DNA of 47,656 nt, from assembly GCA_965371245.1 (NCBI GenBank), contig CBDUXT010000042.1, forward strand, positions 1 through 47,656. The letters are read 5' to 3'. The notes under the pieces were generated by a model. The model was not told where the DNA came from, did no database searches, and saw only the letters and a list, made by a program, of their open reading frames with translations. Shown here one piece after another: positions 25,168 to 34,208 of this stretch (position 1 is the stretch's first letter; each line of letters opens with the position of its first letter). The position numbers were made by a program, and so were the translations under genes. The DNA is from CBDUXT01 sp965371245. GTDB lineage: Bacteria > Planctomycetota > Phycisphaerae > UBA1845.

Positions 25168-25443
25168 GGATGATGCGCTCCGCTACGCAATCCGCCCGGC
25201 AGCGCGCCGCTTCGCCACCGCGTCTTCGTTGACCTGTTCAGCCTCGCGCCGTGCATCCGGTGATGGCGGCCGGCCACGCCTTCGCTACGAGCGGCGATCG
25301 TGGATACGGCGGCGATCAGCCGCGCGAGTCCGTCGAGGTCCGTCTCGAAAGCCACGTTCGCGCATGCACAAACGTTGCGTTAACTCCGTCCCGGATCATA
25401 ATACCGCCTTTCCACCGTCGCCAGACATGACCCCGAGATCGGC
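25168..25443. other. Divergent region between ilvC and mgtE
   Basis: 276 bases holding both promoters. No T-box, leader-peptide attenuator or Mg-sensing leader could be recognised by eye. Confidence 0.4.
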
Positions 25444-26832
25444 ATGAGACCAGAGCAGGATCGTCTGCACGAGCGGCTTGTTGCCTCGCTCGCCTCCAAC
25501 GACGCCGCCTCCCTTGCAGGAACGCTGTCGGGCTCGCGGGCCGCGGACATCGCCGAGTCGTTTGAACTCCTCGGAGACGAGGAGCGCTCACGGGTTCTGT
25601 TTGCCCTGGCACCGCACACGGCCGCCGAGGTCGTCGTGATGCTCGACGAGGCGGTCCGCGGAGACGTCGTCGAGGAGATGAACACCGCGTCGTTGATGGA
25701 AATCGTCGCGGAGCTTCCGCCGGACGACGCGGCCGACGTGTTGTCCGAGCTGCCCGAGGACGAGATCGGCGAAATCCTCGAGCACATGGCGGACGAGCAG
25801 TCCGAGAAGATCGAGGAACTGCTCGAGTACGACGAGGAGTCCGCGGGCGGCATCATGACGCCCGACGTGGTGGCGATTGAGGCCTCCAAGACGGTGGCCG
25901 ACGCGGTGGAGTCGGTACGCCAGGCGACACAGGACGAAGACCTGCACGAGATCCACATCATCGACGCGGACCACAGGCTTGTGGGAACGGTTCCGCTGAG
26001 GCGCTTGGTCACGAACCACCCGAACACGGTGCTTCGAAGCATCTGCAACGTGGACCCGGTCACGGTCTATGCCCAGGACGATCAGGAAACGGTCGTGCAG
26101 ATCATCCGCAAGTACGACGTGATGTCGGCGGCCGTCATCGATGAGAACGATCGGCTGCTGGGGCGGATCACGCACGACGATCTGCTCGACGTGGCCGAGG
26201 AGGAGGCAGCCGAGGACCTGTTCAGAATGGCCGGCACCGACGCAGCGGAATTGGAAACCCACTCCGTCCTTCGTGCGGCGCGCGTTCGGCTGACCTGGCT
26301 GCTGCCCTGCATGGGCGGGATGCTGGCGACGGCTTCGGTCCTGCTGGTTGGTGAGGCGAAGTTCGATCCGGCGCTCGCGGCCGCGTTGGTGGCCTTCGCG
26401 CCGATGATCGGAGCCATGAGCGGTAACAGCGGAATCCAGATCTCGACCATCATCGTGTGCGGTTTCGCCACCGGCGAGTTGGCCTCCACGAAACTCGCCC
26501 GCGTGTTCTGGCGCGAGGGGCGCATCGCCCTGGCGATGGCGCCCATCTGCGGCGTCGTTGCGTTCGGGCTGGCTTTCGCGGGCCCCGCGGCCCTACACGG
26601 GATGGGCATCGACGTCACCCCGGTGGCCGACCCCGTTCGCCTGGCGCTCTCGGTCGGCTGCGGGATGGTTGCGGCCATTCTGTGGGCGGGCGTGCTGGCG
26701 ATCGGGCTGCCGTTCGGCTTCCGGCGGATTGGCATCGACCCGGCCATCGCATCAGGCCCGCTGGTGACCACGATGAACGACATGGTGTCAGTCACCATCT
26801 ACATGTCTCTCGCGCTACTCCTGGCGAGATAA
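25444..26832 (+). CDS. mgtE: Magnesium transporter MgtE
   Basis: A 462-residue Mg2+ channel. The acidic N domain (about 1-135) has LPPDDAADVLSELPEDEIGE and EESAGGIMTPDVV at its end. Two CBS domains follow (about 140-265) with HEIHIIDADHRLVGTVPL and AAVIDENDRLLGRITHDDLL. Five membrane helices follow the plug helix, with APMIGAMSGNSGIQISTIIV, the pore signature of MgtE, and the closing GPLVTTMNDMVSVTIYMSLA carrying the ion-binding Asp. Gating by intracellular Mg through the N and CBS domains is known for the family. Confidence 0.97.
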   Translation: MRPEQDRLHERLVASLASNDAASLAGTLSGSRAADIAESFELLGDEERSRVLFALAPHTAAEVVVMLDEAVRGDVVEEMNTASLMEIVAELPPDDAADVLSELPEDEIGEILEHMADEQSEKIEELLEYDEESAGGIMTPDVVAIEASKTVADAVESVRQATQDEDLHEIHIIDADHRLVGTVPLRRLVTNHPNTVLRSICNVDPVTVYAQDDQETVVQIIRKYDVMSAAVIDENDRLLGRITHDDLLDVAEEEAAEDLFRMAGTDAAELETHSVLRAARVRLTWLLPCMGGMLATASVLLVGEAKFDPALAAALVAFAPMIGAMSGNSGIQISTIIVCGFATGELASTKLARVFWREGRIALAMAPICGVVAFGLAFAGPAALHGMGIDVTPVADPVRLALSVGCGMVAAILWAGVLAIGLPFGFRRIGIDPAIASGPLVTTMNDMVSVTIYMSLALLLAR

Positions 26833-26883
26833 TGGCGAAGAGGGGAAGCTGACGGGTGCGTCACAGAATCGGCGTTACGTAGC

Positions 26884-26955
26884 TTTCAGAGCACCGGGCG
26901 CGAGCCCGGTGACATGCTGGCGCTTGGGTCCGCAGGCTGGCGCCAGCGGCTCTGA
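26884..26955. repeat. Hairpin repeat P6, copy 1, between convergent genes
   Basis: The hairpin CACCGGGC-GCGA-GCCCGGTG (26892-26911) sits within outer arms CAGAGC and GCTCTG, plus a second stem CTGGCGC/GCGCCAG. A related hairpin with compensatory changes lies at 41860-41879. It lies between the mgtE stop and the end of the amidohydrolase array and may terminate both. Confidence 0.7.
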
Positions 26956-27012
26956 CTCGGTGTACCCGTCCCGCCGGAAGTTCCACGGACCCGAAGATGA
27001 CTCGTATAGCGT

Positions 27013-28542
27013 TTACTGACCGGCGCCCAGGCGGCGGGGCCAGTAGTCATCCGGCGGGGGTGCGTCCCGGTCGCCGCCGGGGCGGATGTGATCGAAGAGG
27101 GAATCCTTCATTTTGTCATACGCGACCCGCCCGTTGACCACCGTCCATCGGGCGTGGGTCATGTAGTGAAGCAGGTCACCGTCGGCGATGACGAAATCGG
27201 CGTCTTTGCCCACCTCGATCGACCCGACACGGTGATCGATGCCCAGAATGCGCGCTGCATCGATCGTGATCGCGCGAAGGGCGGCGGCGTTGGACAAACC
27301 ACCGCGGACGGCAAACGCAGCCTCCATGTTAAGATGGAACAGGTCGCGACCGGCCACGCCCCAGGTCGTGATCGACGTGTTCTGCGGGGTGATGGCCACC
27401 GGAACGCCGTGGTCGTGCAACACGGCAGCGTTTTCGATGGATGAGCCGTTTTCTCGGTTGACGCGCTCGTTGCGATCGACATCGACGCGGGCGGAAACCA
27501 CGGCCGCCAGCCCGGCGCGGGCCATCCGCGGCGCCACCGTCCAGCCCTCATAGGCGCCCCGCACAACGGCGTCAAAGCGGTAGGTCTCGGCCAGTTGGCA
27601 GATGTCGAGGATGGCGTGCGCCCTGGAGGCATCGAACACCGCGACGACCTCGTGTTTGATCAGCTTGAGGCAGGTGTCGAACTGCCCCTTGATCCATTTC
27701 TTGTCCGGCTCCTCGGCGTCCGGGTCGGTCTTCTTTTCTTGCTCGAAGGCTTCGACGTCGCGCAGATACTGACGGCATTTTTCGAACGCGGCGCGAAGCT
27801 TGCGCCGGGCGTTCGGCTGTCGCGAGGAGTAGCTGAGCTTCTTGAAGAGGTTACGCTTCACGATCATGTCATCGACGCTGCCAAACGTGGTCTTGGCGGC
27901 CGTGTTGCCCGTTACAGCGGTCGTGATACCCGCGGCCAGCGCCAGCGTCATGTTCAGCGAATAGACGTCGGTGGAGTCGTCCGGCGGCTCGCCGCCCGAG
28001 ATCCCGCGGCTGCCTGCGGCAACCAATCCTGGGTAGACGCGGAACCCGGTCGCATCGAGCGTCTCGGTCTCCTCGGGCAGATCGAGGTTCCGCCCGATCT
28101 GGTGAATCTTGCCGTTCTTGGTGAGGATCGTCACACCCTCAAGGACGCCGTTGGTGACCGTATGCACCGTGGCGCCGGTGACGGCGAAGTACCGGTCCTT
28201 CTCTTCCTCTTCCTTTTCCTTCTCGTCCTCGTCCTCGTCGGACTTCTTGTCGTCGGCCTCGCCGTTTTTCTTGGGCTTGTCGTCTTTCTCGGGCTTGGGG
28301 GGTTTGGGCTTGGGCTCCGGCTGCGAGACGACAGGCCAAGGAAGCTGAGCCGCGGCCGCGCGAGTGAAACCGGTGGTCGCCAATAGCAGCACAAACGTCG
28401 CAAGAAGTACGCGAGTCATGGCTGCGTTTTCTCTTGCGGTTTCCCGAGCCGCGGGCTTCCGCCCGCGCGGACTCCACGGTGACGAGGACGTGAGGTTCCG
28501 TGCCCAGCCAAACAGTAACGCGAACAGCTCCCGATTCGTCAT
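27013..28542 (-). CDS. Exported amidohydrolase-family protein, array gene 8 (HxH lost)
   Basis: A 509-residue frame from an ATG overlapping the previous TGA (ATGA at 28542-28539). The first 41 residues contain a P1 repeat translated as SPRGRKPAARE. A clear signal peptide starts at Met42 (MTRVLLATFVLLLATTGFTR, ATG at 28419), which may be the real start. Residues 75-117 are a Pro/Lys then Asp/Glu/Lys-rich segment. The amidohydrolase beta-sandwich starts at YFAVTGATVHTVTNGVLEGV. The first metal motif reads YPGLVAAGSRG (170-180), so both His are gone. The later strand is VVAVFDASRAH instead of the usual V-x-H-A-H. The C-terminus is conserved (DHRVGSIEVGKDADFVIADG). I infer a pseudoenzyme of the imidazolonepropionase-related group (COG1228) in the periplasm. 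Confidence 0.85.
   Translation of the reverse strand: MTNRELFALLFGWARNLTSSSPWSPRGRKPAARETARENAAMTRVLLATFVLLLATTGFTRAAAAQLPWPVVSQPEPKPKPPKPEKDDKPKKNGEADDKKSDEDEDEKEKEEEEKDRYFAVTGATVHTVTNGVLEGVTILTKNGKIHQIGRNLDLPEETETLDATGFRVYPGLVAAGSRGISGGEPPDDSTDVYSLNMTLALAAGITTAVTGNTAAKTTFGSVDDMIVKRNLFKKLSYSSRQPNARRKLRAAFEKCRQYLRDVEAFEQEKKTDPDAEEPDKKWIKGQFDTCLKLIKHEVVAVFDASRAHAILDICQLAETYRFDAVVRGAYEGWTVAPRMARAGLAAVVSARVDVDRNERVNRENGSSIENAAVLHDHGVPVAITPQNTSITTWGVAGRDLFHLNMEAAFAVRGGLSNAAALRAITIDAARILGIDHRVGSIEVGKDADFVIADGDLLHYMTHARWTVVNGRVAYDKMKDSLFDHIRPGGDRDAPPPDDYWPRRLGAGQ
28444..28474 (-). repeat. Palindromic repeat family P1, copy 4 (in frame)
   Basis: GAGCCGCGGGCTTCCGCCCG then CGCGGACTC, inside the N-terminal extension of the gene at 27013-28542. 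On the minus strand it is translated as SPRGRKPAAR. Confidence 0.9.
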
Positions 28543-29951
28543 CTCGTTTTCTCCGGCGTCCAGACAACGTCGCCGAGGATCATCACGCGCGTGACCTTGG
28601 TGGACGGGTCGAACGGATCACCGCTGAGGAAGATCAGATCTGCCTCTTTGTCTTTTTCCACGCTGCCCAGGCGATCGCCGAGGCCGATCACACGGGCGGG
28701 GTGCAGGGTGATCGCCTTGATGGCCGCCTCGCGCGAAAGACCGGCCCGCATCAGGTCGGAAAGGCGGGACCAGATTCGGCGGAACTCGTCACGCGTGTCG
28801 CGGATCGGGACGGCCGACACCTCGCACCCGGCCTCGTCGAGCTTGGCCATCAGATTGTAGCGAAACGCGGTCAACGGCAGGTTCCGAATTTGCGGTCGAA
28901 CGATTGTCTGTGCCTTTCGCTCGCCCAACACATCGATCACGTGATGGAAATCCGGTTGCCGAGACCCGACGAGTTCCAACCGGTAGACCAATTCATCGTA
29001 GGGCTGAAGTACGTCATCCAGATGGTGAAGATCAGAGGCCTTGCTGAGCTGGATCAGCAATCCGGCGCCCTCCTTGTGCTCAATGAGATCGACGAGGGGT
29101 TGATGTTTCGGGTCGATGGGCGGCGGCTCGAACTCCTTCGGCTCGTCTTCCTTCTTGTCCTCTTCGCCCTTGGGCTTGTCTTCTTCCTCGTCGCCCGTGG
29201 CACGGGCTCCCTTGTCGTCTCCACCGCCCTGGTCACCCTCTTCCTTGGGCTTTTCCTCTTTTTCCTTCCCCTTTTCTTCCTTCTCTTTTTTCTTTCGAGC
29301 TTCTTCCTGCTTCTTATCCCACTCTTTGCGGGCCTTCTCGACCTTCTCGATTTCCTGCTTGGCTTTCTTCAGGGCGTTGCGGAGTGTCGCCTTGCCCTTC
29401 GCCCGCCACACAAGCGGCGCATACAGATAGGAGGTGTCGGAAAGTTGCCGCACATCGTCGGGTCCGGCCGTTCGATAGGTCGAGGCGTAACCGGGGATGC
29501 CGGTGCCGGCCGGCACGAAGCAGATCGCGGTGTAGCCCGCCTCCAGCAGATCGGTGAAGTCCATTTGCGAAAGGAAGACCTCGTCGGCCGCTTTTTGATC
29601 GCCGTGTACGCCGCTGCGCCGATAGGCGGGCAGACGGTATCGGCTGCGCGGATGGACCAGTCCGGGCATGACCGTCTCGCGCGGGGCGTTGATAACCTTG
29701 GCCGAGGGGGGATACTCGATCTCCCCGCCACCGACCAGCGTGATCTTGCCGTCCTCGATGACCACAATGCCGGGGGTTAGCTCCGCCCCGGATACGGTAA
29801 TGACCCGGCCGGCCTTGACGACGACGTACTCACTGTCGCCATCGCCGGCGCGCGCCTGCCCGGACAGAAACGAGACGGCCGCGACACACGCCAGAGCCGT
29901 GGCTTGCGTGCGCCCACGGGGCATCGCATTGAGCGTATGAAGGTCAGACAT
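28539..29951 (-). CDS. Exported amidohydrolase-family protein, array gene 7 (HxH lost)
   Basis: About 470 residues from ATG 29951; ATG 29924 is an alternative start directly before the signal peptide (TQATALACVAAVSFLSGQAR). The N-terminal sandwich is VVVKAGRVITVSGAELTPG. The metal motif has become MPGLVHPRSRYRLP, so the H-x-H is broken. A highly charged helical insert follows (ALKKAKQEIEKVEKARKEWD, then long runs of KKEKEEKGKEKEEK type), about 95 residues long, before IDPKHQPLVDLIEHKEGAGL. The C-terminal family block is present (LGDRLGSVEKDKEADLIFLS). The domain between strands (ASDLHHLDDVLQPYDELVYR) diverges from its neighbours. Its stop overlaps the next start by 4 bp. Role inferred only: a non-catalytic periplasmic partner of the array. 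Confidence 0.85.
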   Translation of the reverse strand: MSDLHTLNAMPRGRTQATALACVAAVSFLSGQARAGDGDSEYVVVKAGRVITVSGAELTPGIVVIEDGKITLVGGGEIEYPPSAKVINAPRETVMPGLVHPRSRYRLPAYRRSGVHGDQKAADEVFLSQMDFTDLLEAGYTAICFVPAGTGIPGYASTYRTAGPDDVRQLSDTSYLYAPLVWRAKGKATLRNALKKAKQEIEKVEKARKEWDKKQEEARKKKEKEEKGKEKEEKPKEEGDQGGGDDKGARATGDEEEDKPKGEEDKKEDEPKEFEPPPIDPKHQPLVDLIEHKEGAGLLIQLSKASDLHHLDDVLQPYDELVYRLELVGSRQPDFHHVIDVLGERKAQTIVRPQIRNLPLTAFRYNLMAKLDEAGCEVSAVPIRDTRDEFRRIWSRLSDLMRAGLSREAAIKAITLHPARVIGLGDRLGSVEKDKEADLIFLSGDPFDPSTKVTRVMILGDVVWTPEKTR

Positions 29952-30013
29952 GTCGGCGCTGAAACCTCTCAAAAGTTGTTGGGGCGTGTGGCAAAGCCAC
30001 GCCTGCGATCATT

Positions 30014-30137
30014 AGAGTGCGTGTAAGCAGGCTCTTTCCGAGCCACGACCGTAAGGGAGTGATCCCGGTTTCGCACACAAAACCGCTCCCTCACGGTCGC
30101 GGCTCGGTTTGTCATAACCCTTCTCATACGCCCTCTT
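30014..30137 (-). repeat. Palindromic repeat family P2, copy 4
   Basis: A full-length 124-bp copy. Arms are CCGAGCCACGACCGTAAGGG (30038-30057) and CCCTCACGGTCGCGGCTCGG (30088-30107). It fills the only large gap of the lower array, and its edge touches the stop codon (TAA, 30138-30136) of array gene 6. Confidence 0.93.
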
Positions 30138-31422
30138 AGAATCGGCGCCGCACGGAGGCGTCGTACACAATCTTTCCGTCCACGATGGTCAGTTCACAGG
30201 AGGAGCGCGGATCGAGCGGATCCCCGGTCCAAAGTCCGAGGTCGGCATCTTTGCCTACTTCGATCGACCCGACACGGTCATCGACGAGCAGCGCCTCCGC
30301 CGGGATGCGCGTGAGCCCTCGAAGCGCTGGGTAGGGCTTCCATCCATACCAGCAGGCCATCGCCGCCTGAAACGAAAGTTCCTTCTCCGGCACGACCGGC
30401 GCGTCCGTGTTGATGCCCAGCTTGCGGACACCCCCCTGCCACCAGCGGGCCGCGTTCCCGTTCATCTTTCGCAGGGTGCGGTCGAAGTGGTACTGCCGGG
30501 GGCCGTTGATGGTGTATACATCGGCCTCGACCGCCATCGGTGCGGTCTTGTAGCCGTCGAAGGTGCAGTGGTCCAGCACGGTCTTGACCTTGAACTTCTT
30601 GGCGAGCATGTCGATCGTGGTCATCACGACCTGATAGATTTGGGTGTGAACCGACACCGGATACTCGTGGCGGAACAGGCCGCGGAACTCGTCGTAGAAG
30701 AGATCGAACGCCGGCTTCTCATTGGCATCGCCCGCTTCGTATGCGTTCCAGCGCTCGTGGTACGCCTTGGCCTTTTCCAGCGTCTGCCGCGTGTTGTAGT
30801 TCATGAAGCTGCGACCGACGCCGTACCAGTATCGTTCGGGGTTACCCGCCTGGGCAATTTTTAGCGAGCCGGGGCTTCGCTGCACGACCTCGCGAACCGT
30901 CGCGCCGGCCGTCTTGGCGATGGTGCCGAACCCGCTCAGGTTGGTTCCGCTGCCGGGGATCAAGAGCACCGTGGTGACGCCGCCGGCCCGAGCACCCTTG
31001 ATGAGCGAGTTGTCCGGCGTAATCGCTTCGAGGGTCCGCAGTCCGGGGTTGGAGAGATAGACCATGTCGTTCAGGTCCATCAGCGACCCGGCGGTGTGGT
31101 TGTGGCAATCGACCAATCCGGGCACGAGCCACTTGTCGTTGGCTTCGATGATGCGGTAGCCGTCCGGGACGTTGACCTCGTGCTGTCGCCCGATGCGTTC
31201 GATCTTTCCATCGCGCACCAGGACGACGGCGTTGTTGATGATCTCATCCTCGGCATTCATCGTGACGACTTTGCCGACCTTCAGCGCCAGGCGCGTGGCA
31301 CCGTCGGCGTACGGGCGGGCTTGGGCGACAACCGGCATGACCAGCAACACGGCGAGTGTCAGGGCGAGCAACCCGCGGGTTCCGTCGGTTCTGCGTAGGC
31401 GTACTTGTGGTTGAATGTTCAC
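30136..31422 (-). CDS. Exported amidohydrolase, array gene 6 (complete metal site)
   Basis: 428 residues. The GTG start overlaps the preceding TGA (GTGA) and is preceded by AAGGAGG. The signal peptide is around 10-36 (GTRGLLALTLAVLLVMPVVA). This is the only module of the array in which every expected metal ligand is visible: His107 and His109 in VPGLVDCHNHTAGS, His259 in YPVSVHTQIYQ, His285 in KTVLDHCTFDG and Asp340 in LGINTDAPVVPE. The C-terminal family block is DDRVGSIEVGKDADLGLWTG. Family knowledge: COG1228 enzymes hydrolyse cyclic amides or dipeptide-like substrates, but the substrate here cannot be assigned. It lacks the charged inserts of its neighbours. I infer that it is the catalytic member of the array. 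Confidence 0.9.
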   Translation of the reverse strand: MNIQPQVRLRRTDGTRGLLALTLAVLLVMPVVAQARPYADGATRLALKVGKVVTMNAEDEIINNAVVLVRDGKIERIGRQHEVNVPDGYRIIEANDKWLVPGLVDCHNHTAGSLMDLNDMVYLSNPGLRTLEAITPDNSLIKGARAGGVTTVLLIPGSGTNLSGFGTIAKTAGATVREVVQRSPGSLKIAQAGNPERYWYGVGRSFMNYNTRQTLEKAKAYHERWNAYEAGDANEKPAFDLFYDEFRGLFRHEYPVSVHTQIYQVVMTTIDMLAKKFKVKTVLDHCTFDGYKTAPMAVEADVYTINGPRQYHFDRTLRKMNGNAARWWQGGVRKLGINTDAPVVPEKELSFQAAMACWYGWKPYPALRGLTRIPAEALLVDDRVGSIEVGKDADLGLWTGDPLDPRSSCELTIVDGKIVYDASVRRRF

Positions 31423-34208
31423 CGAACCTCCTTCCCGTTGATGATGACGCGCTGCACGGCGCTACCGGCCGCGAACGGGTGTCCGTTGAAGATGACCAGG
31501 TCACCGTCCAGCCCGGCTTCGAGCGAACCGATCCGGTCGTCAAGGTTGAACATGCGACTGGCGCCGGTGGTCATCGCCGAGAGCGCGGCGTCGGGCGAGA
31601 GACCCCGCTCCACCGCGTGCAACCCGATCAGTGGGAGCGTACGCGCCCCGTCCTCGGCGTCACTCTGGAACGCGACCCGCAGACCTTTGCGCCACAAGTC
31701 GTCGGCCTGATGATACGCACGGCTGTTGCGCCGGCGCACGATCCGCGTGGGAACAATGACGCCGATGTCCTGCTCAACAAGCTCGCCGGCGACGGCGGCC
31801 GCCTCGTTGGCGTCGAGCAGCACGGTCTGAATCTCAAAGGCCTCGACCACCTTCAACACGGCCGAGATCTGAGCGGCCGTTCGGACGGAGACGACCAGGG
31901 GAATCTCTTGCCCGAGCACGGCGCGAAGCGGTTCGAGCGCTTCATCGACCTTCGGTGGGATCGGCCGACCGCCCTTGCCGCGGCTGCGCGACTTGACGAC
32001 CTTGAACTCAACGGGGCTCTTGTCCGTGCGGTTGGCGTCCAGTTCCACGGCGATGCCCTGGAAGCTGATTTCGCCGACGATATGGTCTTCTTCGACGATG
32101 TCGGCCTCGATCTCAGGATAGCCCATGCCGCCGGTGTCGATCTCAATCACTCCGGAGATGTGTTTGTCGTCGAGTGTGGCGACGACCTTCCCCGTCTCCC
32201 CAGCACCGGGAACCTCGATGTACCCCTCGATGTCGTTGCCGGTGAGCTTGAGCTTTAGGCTTGCGGTCGCCGGCTCCGGAATCGGCCCGCCGGAGATTGT
32301 CACCTCCCAGGTGCCCGTGATGGGATCCTCTTGACCTTCGACCTGCTGCTCCTCTTCGGTTGCCCCGGCCGCTTCGACCTCTTCACCCTTGGCCTGCTTC
32401 TCTTTCCACTCCGCCAGCTCTTTCTCGTACTTCTCCCATTTCTCGACGTACTTCTTGCCCACGTCGAGTCGTTTCTTGATCTGCTCCCCGGCCTTCATGG
32501 GGTCGGCACTGCGAACGTCGAACAGCACGCCGGTCGTGCGTCGCACCACGCGTGACGTGCGATCGTCACCGCCGGTCTTGACGGCCGTAACCTGCGAGCC
32601 CGAACCGGATGCCGCATAGGGAGAGACGATGACCGTCGTAATGCCCGCCCGTGCCACACGCCGCTCCGGCGCGCCGGCCACGCCGACGAGGTTGGCAAAG
32701 CTAAGCTGCGGTGCGGTGGCCGCCCGATCGCCGTCGAGACCGAGATGTCCGTGGGCGTCGATCCAACCGGGCGTGACGAACCCGTCGGGTCCGGCGTCGA
32801 TGAGCCTTGCAAAGGGCGGAGTGGGCACGGTGTGGCCGACGACCTTGATAATACCGTCTTCGATCAGAACGGCTCCATCGAGGATACGCTCGGTCTCGTC
32901 GATCCAGATGGTGCCCGCTCGAACCACGAGGGCGTGAACGTCGGGCGCGTCAAACGCCAGCGCTCCGCCGATGTAGACGCGGCGAACGTGTGTCGTCGTC
33001 GCCAGCGGATCGCCGGAGAGAATCACCAGGTCGGCATCCTTGCCCGGCGCAAGGCTTCCGACGCAAGCCGCCACGCCGAGGATTTCGGCGGGTACTCGCG
33101 TGATGGCCTCAAGGACTCGCCGACGCGACAGTCCGGCGCGTTGGGCCAGCGCGGCCGCCAACCGCAGGTCGGACGTGGGCTCGTCGGCCGGGCCCGCCAG
33201 CGCGAGCTTTACATCTGTCAGCGTGCGAAGGGCTTGCAAGTCCGCCTCAAGGGCGTCGGGGTCATAACCAATGTCGAAGCCGGCCCCGCGCAAGGGCTCG
33301 GCCATCCGGAAGACCACGGGGTAGCTCGCCCGCTTGATCGCATCGACGGCGAGATTCGCCTCGGCGGCGCCCACCAGATAGCCCTTGCGGTCGTGGCGTC
33401 GCATGAAGGCCAGGGCACCGGCGATGTCCGCCTCTCGCTGAACCTGAATGCGAATGGGCCGTTCCTCTCGCCAGATATGAACGAGCTGGGCCGCATGCAT
33501 GCCGGCGAAGCGAGTCGGCTCGCCGCGGGCGAGCGCCTCGGCGAGGGCCAGGTATTGACCCAGCCGAGAATCAGGGCGCTGCCTCACACCCGGTAGAATG
33601 GGAACGTCCGCGGACGCCGGCGTGCTGAAGGTGACGTCGTTGGGCGGGTTCAGGGCGGGCTCGCCGAAGGTGACGGTCAAGTCAGCCGCGGCCGACAGCA
33701 CGCGACCGTCGAGCGGGCCACCGAGTTTGACGACCGCACCCTGCCCGGTCACGAGTCGATGATCGCCCGGGCTTAGATGGGCCGTGGTCACCCCGGAAGC
33801 AAGCAGCAGCGTGTAGTCGGCGTAGCGATCGAAGGCGTCCAGCGCGCGATACCCGGCGGCGATGGATTCGTCCCCGGTATGGGGCCGCGCGAGCCCACTG
33901 GCCGCCGCCACCAGCCCGGGCATGATCACCGCATCGGGCAGGTCAATCAGCGTCAGATCAGGGGGAATCGCGAGGTCGCGTCCGACGGCCTCGATGCGAC
34001 CGTCACGTACGATGATGATTCCCTGTTCGATCTCCCAGGGACCGTCGGGTGACATGGTGATGACACGTCCGGCTCGAACGGCGAAGGAACGGTCCGACCC
34101 GGCCCCACGGACGACAGCCGGCGCGGCGCCAACCATTGTGAGGGCCGCGAACAGACACGCGAGACGAACGGACAAGTGCTTTGGTGTCACGGTCATGGTG
34201 CGTTTCAC
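31419..34208 (-). CDS. Exported double amidohydrolase fusion, array gene 5
   Basis: 929 residues, about twice the family length, from a GTG that overlaps the preceding TGA (GTGA); ATG 34196 is an alternative. A signal peptide is at about 12-36. Module 1 (40-425): FAVRAGRVITMSPDG, metal motif degraded to MPGLVAAASGLARP, later strand PIRIQVQREADIAGALAFM, closing VGSLAPGKDADLVILSGDP. Module 2 (425-929): VVRAGTIWIDETERILDG and an intact first motif TPGWIDAHGHLG (His486, His488), but the second position reads PLVVSVRTAAQISAVLKVVE with no His. Between its strands lie a charged helix (YVEKWEKYEKELAEWKEKQA) and a roughly 100-residue beta domain beginning PITGTWEVTISGG, of the type found in some COG1228 proteins. 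The end is IGSLEAGLDGDLVIFNG. Probably at best partially active. Confidence 0.87.
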   Translation of the reverse strand: MKRTMTVTPKHLSVRLACLFAALTMVGAAPAVVRGAGSDRSFAVRAGRVITMSPDGPWEIEQGIIIVRDGRIEAVGRDLAIPPDLTLIDLPDAVIMPGLVAAASGLARPHTGDESIAAGYRALDAFDRYADYTLLLASGVTTAHLSPGDHRLVTGQGAVVKLGGPLDGRVLSAAADLTVTFGEPALNPPNDVTFSTPASADVPILPGVRQRPDSRLGQYLALAEALARGEPTRFAGMHAAQLVHIWREERPIRIQVQREADIAGALAFMRRHDRKGYLVGAAEANLAVDAIKRASYPVVFRMAEPLRGAGFDIGYDPDALEADLQALRTLTDVKLALAGPADEPTSDLRLAAALAQRAGLSRRRVLEAITRVPAEILGVAACVGSLAPGKDADLVILSGDPLATTTHVRRVYIGGALAFDAPDVHALVVRAGTIWIDETERILDGAVLIEDGIIKVVGHTVPTPPFARLIDAGPDGFVTPGWIDAHGHLGLDGDRAATAPQLSFANLVGVAGAPERRVARAGITTVIVSPYAASGSGSQVTAVKTGGDDRTSRVVRRTTGVLFDVRSADPMKAGEQIKKRLDVGKKYVEKWEKYEKELAEWKEKQAKGEEVEAAGATEEEQQVEGQEDPITGTWEVTISGGPIPEPATASLKLKLTGNDIEGYIEVPGAGETGKVVATLDDKHISGVIEIDTGGMGYPEIEADIVEEDHIVGEISFQGIAVELDANRTDKSPVEFKVVKSRSRGKGGRPIPPKVDEALEPLRAVLGQEIPLVVSVRTAAQISAVLKVVEAFEIQTVLLDANEAAAVAGELVEQDIGVIVPTRIVRRRNSRAYHQADDLWRKGLRVAFQSDAEDGARTLPLIGLHAVERGLSPDAALSAMTTGASRMFNLDDRIGSLEAGLDGDLVIFNGHPFAAGSAVQRVIINGKEVR

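Noticed and set aside
24172..25443. Riboswitch or leader-peptide attenuator before ilvC
   Set aside because: No run of branched-chain codons, T-box motif or terminator/antiterminator pair was found in the 276-base upstream region.
28190..29360. Lys/Glu-rich stretches in array genes 7 and 8 as frameshift or assembly artefacts
   Set aside because: The frame is continuous on both sides with conserved family blocks, and similar inserts occur at matching places in other array members.
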